This document shows positions 58,124-64,000 of a stretch of 64,000 bases of DNA, in pieces. Source of the stretch: Paragyromitra xinjiangensis. Taxonomy: Eukaryota; Ascomycota; Pezizomycetes; Pezizales; Discinaceae. Below the pieces are notes generated by a model. The model was not told the DNA's origin. It did not search any database and saw only the letters and a list, made by a program, of their open reading frames with translations. Numbering within the stretch: the stretch's first letter is position 1; each line of letters begins with the position of its first letter. The position numbers and the translations under genes were made by a program. The DNA is taken from contig JBCAMK010000017.1 in NCBI GenBank assembly GCA_038503065.1, forward strand, positions 372,001 through 436,000. The letters are read 5' to 3'.

Positions 58124-60243
58124 TCAGCCCTGCTGGAGACAATCGCCTAGGCTCAGAGGAATGCCGTGATGTAAAACAAAGTGATTTTTGAAGATTCCGA
58201 TTTTGCTGCACTGGACCCCACAGGGGCATTGGATTGGAGTACTCGTAGTCCTGGGTAAATGTTTCGAGACTACGTGACGTTTTAGATTTGAGCGAGTCGA
58301 AGCCTTAGTTGAGCAAAAAGGGCAGGCAAGGGATTTTGGAATTTGCTTGTAGACTGTTGAATCTTCCCAAATTAGTTCGAGTTTTGGTTCGTTGGCATCG
58401 GACAGGCAGGCCGTTGGAGTTGTTTGAAGATCCGGCTTTGAATCCTGCCCTAAATCCTCCAAGGCGGTGCTGGGCAAACAGAACTGAATAAGATCTCGGA
58501 TGATGTCAGGGCGTCGGTGGTTTGGGTTCGGGCGACCGAAAATCGACTCCACAAGAGATTTATGCCAGTCAGATAGATAGACACGTTCCTCCACATGTAG
58601 TGGCGGTTCTTCTCCAGCCAGTTGCTGCTGGATCTCCCGGCTGCTCCTGGTTTTGAACCACTCAGCCCTGAGTTGAATTGTACCATTGTTAATAAGCTTC
58701 TCTTTCCTACTCTTTATTAACAGGTCCAATTCACGAGAAGCCTCGGAGCCATTTTCGGCCCTGCCCCGATCTTTGATTAGCCCCTCCAAAAGTTCGTCAC
58801 TAGCCCATATCTTTTCGATTTGATCCCTATCCAATTTGCACGGAGCCATGGGATCTCTTTCCAGTCGTCGCAGAGCTTCGAGGATTTCTGATTGTGGGGC
58901 TGTTCCAAAGAAGGCAGCTTGTGTATCAATCCGAATATTTCTGTCGGCATAGTAGCCGGCGAAAATTTGCGGGGTTGTATGCCCCATGATCTGGGTTAGC
59001 TCCGCAGGTGTTGCAACACGACTTATCGCGTTTGATGCCCCCCTTCGTAACCAATAACAGGTGACACTTCTGGCAAAACCAGCGTGCAGCCCGCCATTTT
59101 TTAGCATTCCGGAAATTGCTGCATATGTCATGGGGTTTCCGTCGGAGCCACAACATATTGGTGTATTTAGGAGCTCTGGCTTGAACGAAATCTCCATGTA
59201 GGGCGTTGTTCCTGTAACCCGAAGGTCAAACAGATTCCCTGGAGCATTCATATCCGCAATCTCGAAGGCTTGCCTCGCACAAGCTAATGTGATGAAGTCG
59301 AATAGGGGACAAAGAACTGTGTTGTCCATCTCGAAAAGAGCAAACCCAAGGCTAAAGTCTCGTTAGAAATTTCTACAGAGCTTTGCGACCGTTACTACTT
59401 ACGCCACTTCATCTCTTTTGCCCTTTAGTTTCGTCAAATTTATCTCAAGTGCGAACTTGCACTGACCGGATGGATATCTGACAAGGTATAGCTTTACGTC
59501 CTAGTATCCATTAGTCTTTTCTCCTTGATCTCCACGAATAGAAGTCGAGGTTTCCTAATACCTTATAAAAAAGAGCTTCGTTCTTGTAGGTTGATGTCTC
59601 CATTATAGCACCAGGCCTTGTAGCGGTGTACGCCATTATTTTAGCCATAAACGAACATTGGATCAATCGAAGGTCGGGCCGATAATTCTTCCACTTCCAG
59701 AGACCCTCTAAGATGTTGACGAAATCGCTCGACGTGACCACCGCCTTATCTCCACCCCTAGTTTTCAAGCCAAACGTTCCAGCCATCTCTTTCTTCATGT
59801 GCTATTTTGGTTGTTAGTTCCCTCTGAAGTGAAAAAAATAAAGGCTAAACTTACCAGATGTACAGCTGTATTGATATCGCTCCTAACCTGAAGCCCCCCC
59901 ATTTTATCGCGATAGAGTGACTGCAGGTTTTTATACGCGGTTTTCAGTGAAGAAATACACTGTACCTTCGTTACCGTAGCCTTCCAATCAAGGTAAGTCG
60001 CTATATCCTCCGCATCCATCTCTTTCATAGTCTCTTCGGGATCGCACTGGAGCTCATCCTTGCAAAAACTGAACTAATTAGTACTAACGAAAATATGGGG
60101 TAGGATGGGTTTTTATTTACTAACCGATCCCATAACCGTTTTTCACGATCCATTGATAACTGGGTACTAGGGGCATAGTCTTTGGTTGTAGCCAGCCTCT
60201 TGGTCTTGCGCTCTGCTCTCTTTGCTTTCCAGTCTGTCGCCAT
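58124..60243 (-). CDS. Starship captain: DUF3435 tyrosine recombinase with C-terminal C2H2 zinc fingers
   Basis: Exons 60243..60125, 60068..59855, 59801..59562, 59500..59403 and 59351..58124 join in phase to 632 residues. Catalytic landmarks of the tyrosine-recombinase core: MAYTATRPGAIMET (first Arg), KDVKLYLVR and LTKLKGKRDE after it, CYWLRRGASNAI (second Arg), LTQIMGHTTPQ (His) and AGYYADRNIRIDTQAAFFG (nucleophilic Tyr region and DUF3435 signature), then LRRLERDPMAPCKL. The C-terminus has two zinc fingers (CPFCS..HVVSKH and CPCGVQC..HFVLHH). Function: DNA cutting and joining that moves the whole element. The first ATG considered is 60243 (MATDWKAKRAERKTK); an in-frame start at 60408 is possible. 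All introns are 46-60 bp with good ends, and no stop or frameshift was seen, so it looks intact. Confidence 0.92.
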
Positions 60244-60509
60244 CTTGTCTGTGAACTTGGGATATTTGAATCTAGGGATGGATATCGTTGACTTCGAGGA
60301 GTGTCGGGTGAGCGAGTAGTTATTTGGTGCTCTTCCGGCGAGGAAGAGCTGTATCTTTATCTCATCGAGAATATGGGACACAGCCCGCCCATCAGGGCTC
60401 CAAAGCATGTAGCCTAAGTTTGGCCATTAACTTGACTGTTCGTTCCATCGTGAGACCTCGTGCGCGTCCGCCATGTAGAAAAGACTTCGTGGGAAAATCG
60501 GAAGGATTT
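60244..60509. promoter_or_regulatory. Probable captain promoter / 5' UTR
   Basis: Directly upstream of the captain ATG. An in-frame upstream extension to 60408 exists. No specific element was identified. Confidence 0.35.
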
Positions 60510-60640
60510 GTCGAAGAACTAGTCTATCATTGAAGCGAACTCATCTGTCGGTGAAAGGGACTGGCCTAGTAATGAAAGAAAGGACTTGTTGGTGAAGAGG
60601 GAACCACTTGTTGGTGAAGTGATGGCACTTGTTGGTGAAG
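60510..60640 (+). repeat. Subterminal 21-22-bp direct repeats upstream of the captain
   Basis: ACTTGTTGGTGAAG is repeated exactly at 60584, 60606 and 60627, with degenerate relatives just before (CTATCATTGAAGCG, CATCTGTCGGTGAAAG, CTAGTAATGAAAG). Spacing is 21-22 bp, two helical turns. Located between the captain start and the right terminal repeat. Confidence 0.85.
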
Positions 60641-60796
60641 CGAAAACGCTTGGCAATTTTTTAGTCTAGGTGGAAACTATTTACAGTTTCTTAAACAAAA
60701 AAAAGAATCCAAGAATGGTTCCTGAAGCCCGTTTTAAGCGACAAATGATCTCCAGATTTTGTTACTATGGAAAGTTTGGGCGTTGCAATCTGGTTG

Positions 60797-60846
60797 AAAT
60801 GCCGCGACGTTACTAAGGGAGCGCCGGTAGGTAGGGAAGCACTGTA
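60797..60846 (-). repeat. Right terminal inverted repeat of the element (captain end)
   Basis: Reverse-complement partner of 14203-14252. It lies about 550 bp upstream of the captain start codon and about 620 bp before the flanking MFS gene, which is where a Starship 5' terminus is expected. Confidence 0.82.
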
Positions 60847-61464
60847 GCTACAATAGCAAATATTTAGCTTCCCCTGTTTATATTGCTGATGTCCTCAGTA
60901 CTAATTGGCCATCTAATGGTACCTTCCCGCATCGTAACTACATGTATGCAGCCACGGCCATAGTTTCCCCATTGATCCTGGTATACCCGCACACAACACT
61001 CGGAGAAACCCTGGTGAGGAGCTCCTGACGCCAAGTTAGTTGTCTAAGCCCGACATATGGCGGGGGAGCATTCGTTTCGAGATATCGATCGGTACTCTCT
61101 GGTACGAGCCCTGGATGTAAACACATTTCGTTGGGGCTCTCATACAGCCATGCCGTTCTTCGTATTGCGGTGGGATCTGTCTTGACCCCTCACAACTCAT
61201 CGGAATGTTGTTTATCACTACCGCATGCGGAGAGTGAGGTAAATGGCTTCACTCGCCTGACTACTGCGATCCTTGCTTATCGGGTACTCAGTGGCCAGGA
61301 GATAATTTAAATTTCTAGATAGATAATTCACTAATCTTCTTTCCTTTTCCCCTACTCGCCTAGTTCTCCTGATTGCTCGTGTCAGTTTCTTCAAAACACA
61401 AAAATCTACTTCGGAGCCTCGTTCTTCACCATACAGAAGTTCGATTTGGGCTAATAGATTGAGG
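60847..61464. other. Right host flank, no gene seen
   Basis: Between the right terminal repeat and the MFS gene. A frame on the minus strand (61218-61655) overlaps the MFS first exon and is a shadow. Confidence 0.4.
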
Positions 61465-63516
61465 ATGACGAACGCCGAAAGCATAACGAAGCTCAATCTC
61501 AAGACTTCGGGATCAAACGAACGTTCTGAGTTCGTCTCTTCCGAAGAGCCTACGGAGTTAACAGCGCGTGTACTCGATGTGGCCGCAGAAAGAGCACTTT
61601 GTAGGCGGTTCGACTTCAGGTTATTACCGGTTCTAGCTCTCATGTACCTATTCAACGCGTAGGTCTTGAGCTCCAGTTTTCGGCCCAGCTGTGCGGAATA
61701 CTAGTGTTGAGTGTATGGCTAATATCAGACACACCGGTAATTCAGACTAGATAAAGGCAACCTCGGGAATGCAAAAACTAATGGATTCGAAAAGGATTTG
61801 GGATTCAAGAAGAATCAGTACAATATCATTTTGTCTGTGTTCTACGTACCATACGTTTTATGCGCGCCACCTCTAGGAATGATAGGGAAGAAATACGGGC
61901 CTGCTAGAGTGCTTCCGTTGATGATGTTTTCGTTTGGGAGTATGACTTTGCTTAGTGCGTCTGTTAAGAATTTTGGGGGCATGATGACGGGTAAGTGCCT
62001 ATAGAGTGATCATCCTAATATCTAACATCTAATAGACGTGGGATAATAGTAAGATGGTTTCTGGGGATGGCCGAGAGTGCATTTTTTCCCTTGGTTATAT
62101 ATTACCTTACAACATTTTATAGACGTGGCGAGTTGGCACGACGTCTAGCTATTTTCTATGCCGCTAGCAATATTGCTAATGCCTTCAGCGGTATGATAGC
62201 AACTCTTCCCTCTGCATATCTTTTGGTTAGCTAAGATTTTCGAAAATCGCAGGTCTATTGGCTTTTGGCGTTTTCCAAATCAAAAGTTCTCTCCCAGGAT
62301 GGCGGTACCTTTTCCTAATTGAGGGCTCCTGCACAGTTTTATTTAGTTTCTTCGCATTCTGGTACCTCCCAGAGAGCGCAGCGAAAGCCCGCTTTCTCAG
62401 CGCTGCGGAGAAAGAATTAGCGTTCCACAGGATTCAAGTGGACAGTTCGTCAGTTGTGGACGAGAATTTCAATCTTAGGGAATCGTTGAAAGTATTCAAG
62501 TTGCCGGTTGCTTGGGCTTGGTTGGCTATTGAAATATGCCTTGGAGTACCATTGCAGAGTGTTTCCTTATTTTTACCACAAATCGTTGCGCGCTTAGGGT
62601 ACGATGTTATAAAAACAAATCTGTTTACAGTTGGTATGCGTTCTGTGGAAAGTAGGGGAAATCTTGGGAAAGGCGAGTGCTTACGCGTGATTAGCTCCAA
62701 ACGTTACTGGGGCGGTCATGTTACTTATATTAGCATTTGCTTCAGACTATTTCAGGCTTAGATTTCCATTCATTGCTTTAGGTTCGGATAATCTTTCTTC
62801 CGTAAAGGAATAGGTAATGCTGATATCTATTTGATAGGCTTCTCGTTCCCGCTCATTGGATTCATCATTTACGCGAGCATTAATGTGGTTGAAGATAAGC
62901 AGGTGGCTTATTTCGCCACTTTCATGATGTGCTGGGGCACATCGGCACCCAGCGTTCTGTTGTCGACTTGGTGTAGGTGATATATCATGATTCGTCATAT
63001 CTTGGCTAATAGCTCGAAGACAACAACAATATCGCACATGAAGGAAGAAGAGTAGTTCTTACATCCGTTGGAGTTCCAGTACGTATATTCATTTTTGCTT
63101 AGTATGTTATTCACATAATTTTATGCTAATAACCTCATAGGTTGCGAACATGATGGGTAGCCAACTATTCATCAGAACCCCTTAATGTCTTCTCAAGCTA
63201 ATGGAAAGTAAACAGGGATTGTAAGTTCCAACATATTTCGTGCTCAAGATGCACCTGACTACATTCGTAAGTCGACCGTCGCTTATTGTCTCCTATGGTT
63301 ACTAGCTTTGGTACTTATTATTCTTTAGCGGCTTTAATTACAACCGCATGCTTTGGAGCTGCTGGCCTACTGTTCGCCTCAACTCTTGGGACCTTTATGA
63401 TTTTCGACAACAGAAGGAGAAATAAAGAGCAAGGGGTTGATATAGATGCTCGAGATATCCCTACGATGTTGCTTAAGGACGGGCCTGCCTCACCTGATTT
63501 TAGATGGTTTCTGTAG
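61465..63516 (+). CDS. MFS transporter, anion:cation symporter (allantoate permease/Dal5) type
   Basis: Ten exons (61465..61658, 61746..61990, 62050..62190, 62253..62633, 62695..62781, 62838..62972, 63020..63078, 63141..63156, 63216..63266, 63329..63516) join in phase to 498 residues, the usual length. Landmarks: LPVLALMYLFNALDKGNLGN in helix 1 and the loop, GMIGKKYGPARVLPL (MFS motif), VRWFLGMAESAFFP (helix 4), LPGWRYLFLIEG, WYLPESAAKARFL, SNIFRAQDAPDYI near the end, and FRWFL at the C-terminus. Known substrates of this family are organic anions such as allantoate, ureidosuccinate, nicotinate or related compounds; the exact one cannot be told. The gene has an extremely short exon 8 (16 nt) and a weak donor after it. 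It lies outside the element and looks intact. Confidence 0.85.
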
Positions 63517-63840
63517 AAGTAAAATACCTTATTGGTTTTGGTAATTACGTTCAGTTCCATCACAAGCCTAGCGCTATGCTATATCCAACCTCACGGACTT
63601 CCTTCACCATGACCTAAACCTAAGATACTCAGAATAGTATTTGTGGCCGCGAAATTTCAGGCTTTCTAACACACATGATTTGAGGCCAGATTAACTGCTA
63701 AAGATAGATCAGAAGTGGTTCTTCCTAATATCCTCCCGGCCCAAGAGGGGAGAAGGGTCCTACCTTGTCTTGTTCTCACTTTATTCTCGCACGATCCAAA
63801 AGTTAACAGCGACCCCACCCTACTATTCCCGGCTATCAAT
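63517..63840. other. Intergenic, no gene seen
   Basis: 3' UTR of the MFS gene and upstream region of the next gene. Confidence 0.35.
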
Positions 63841-64000
63841 ATGAGGGAAAAGCTGAAGATGAAGTTCTTTTTTCCGTGCCTTTTACAATGCCTCCTCCTA
63901 CTCTACCTTCCTGGGATAGCTTCATCAGGAGTCACTCCACACACATTCCCCCACAAGCAGAGCTATCAAGATTCCACCAAAACCTCGCTCCTTCCCCGCT
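63841..64000 (+). CDS. Predicted secreted protein, 5' end only (runs off window)
   Basis: From ATG 63841 the frame is open to the window end (53 codons). It encodes a short basic N-terminus, a strong hydrophobic core (FFFPCLLQCLLLLYLPGIAS) and a likely signal-peptidase site, followed by a polar Ser/Thr/His stretch. No family can be named from this part. A second ATG at 63859 (MKFFFPCLL) gives a more typical signal peptide. Confidence 0.55.
   Translation, partial: MREKLKMKFFFPCLLQCLLLLYLPGIASSGVTPHTFPHKQSYQDSTKTSLLPR

Larger units (their letters stand above)
14203..60846 (-). mobile_element. Candidate Starship giant transposon (46.6 kb) with DUF3435 captain
   Basis: Seen: a 50-bp inverted repeat bounds this interval (14203-14252 and, reverse-complemented, 60797-60846; 45/50 identical, first 25 bp identical). 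A complete DUF3435 tyrosine recombinase begins about 600 bp inside the right end and is transcribed into the element. Inside are DUF3723, a ferric reductase, a patatin-like phospholipase and a Myb-like gene. Known: Starships are fungal elements of tens to hundreds of kb with a 5'-proximal DUF3435 captain, and these families are their recurrent auxiliary cargo. Inference: the right end is the captain (5') end and the unit points leftward. The genes on either side look like ordinary host genes and are not interrupted. A target-site duplication is not resolved: the flanks are AGCTAGCATA on the left and, from the last base of the repeat, AGCTACAATA on the right. Alternative: two chance-placed copies of a small TIR element, but no partner end was seen near either copy. 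Confidence 0.8.

Noticed and set aside
58124..60243. Crypton transposase
   Set aside because: The AGYYADRNIRIDTQAAFFG region, the length and the linked DUF3723, FRE and patatin genes fit a DUF3435 captain rather than a Crypton.
61218..61655. Minus-strand frame of 145 codons
   Set aside because: It overlaps the first exon of the clearly real MFS gene in antisense.

Overview
This window comes from a filamentous ascomycete (Pezizomycotina). The genes have many short introns of about 38-75 bp with GT..AG ends and CTAAC/CTGAT-like branch sites, and the recognisable families are fungal: Dcp2, a PEX11C-like peroxin, DUF4112, an allantoate-permease-type MFS carrier, DUF3435 and DUF3723. The class is not certain.

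The main result is a candidate giant mobile element of the Starship type at about 14203-60846 (46.6 kb). It is bounded by a 50-bp terminal inverted repeat (45/50 identical, first 25 bp perfect). Its captain is a complete five-exon DUF3435 tyrosine recombinase (58124-60243, minus strand) that starts about 600 bp inside the right end and reads inward, as Starship captains do. Three classic Starship auxiliary genes lie inside: a ferric reductase (22396-24206), DUF3723 (29168-32415) and a RING-patatin phospholipase (43277-46424). There are also a Myb/SANT-like gene, a MADS-box-like gene, two paralogous small HTH-like genes, an F-box-like gene, a Ulp1/C48-like protease, a pseudokinase-like gene, a GPI-anchored-protein candidate and several coiled-coil or unknown genes.

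Layout. 1-14202 is left host flank: the 3' part of a glycine-zipper protein gene, an OrsD/DUF3505-like zinc-finger fragment, DCP2, a DUF4112 gene, a PEX11C-like gene, then about 2.5 kb without a recognisable gene. 14203-60846 is the element. Near its left end is a CGTACG-rich array of about 172-bp units, and just inside its right end are 21-22-bp direct repeats upstream of the captain. The cargo includes several tandemly amplified regions (17, 96, 105, 116 and 117 bp units). 60847-64000 is right flank: an intact ten-exon MFS transporter gene and the first codons of a predicted secreted protein.

How it may work together (inference). The captain would mobilise the unit through the terminal repeats. 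The cargo could offer iron reduction and cell-surface functions (FRE plus GPI protein), lipase or incompatibility-type functions (patatin), and its own transcription factors. Several cargo genes show possible decay: a frameshift in the Ulp1-like gene, loss of catalytic residues in the kinase-like gene, and indels in a repeat-rich gene. The captain, DUF3723, FRE and several small genes can be joined into full open reading frames.
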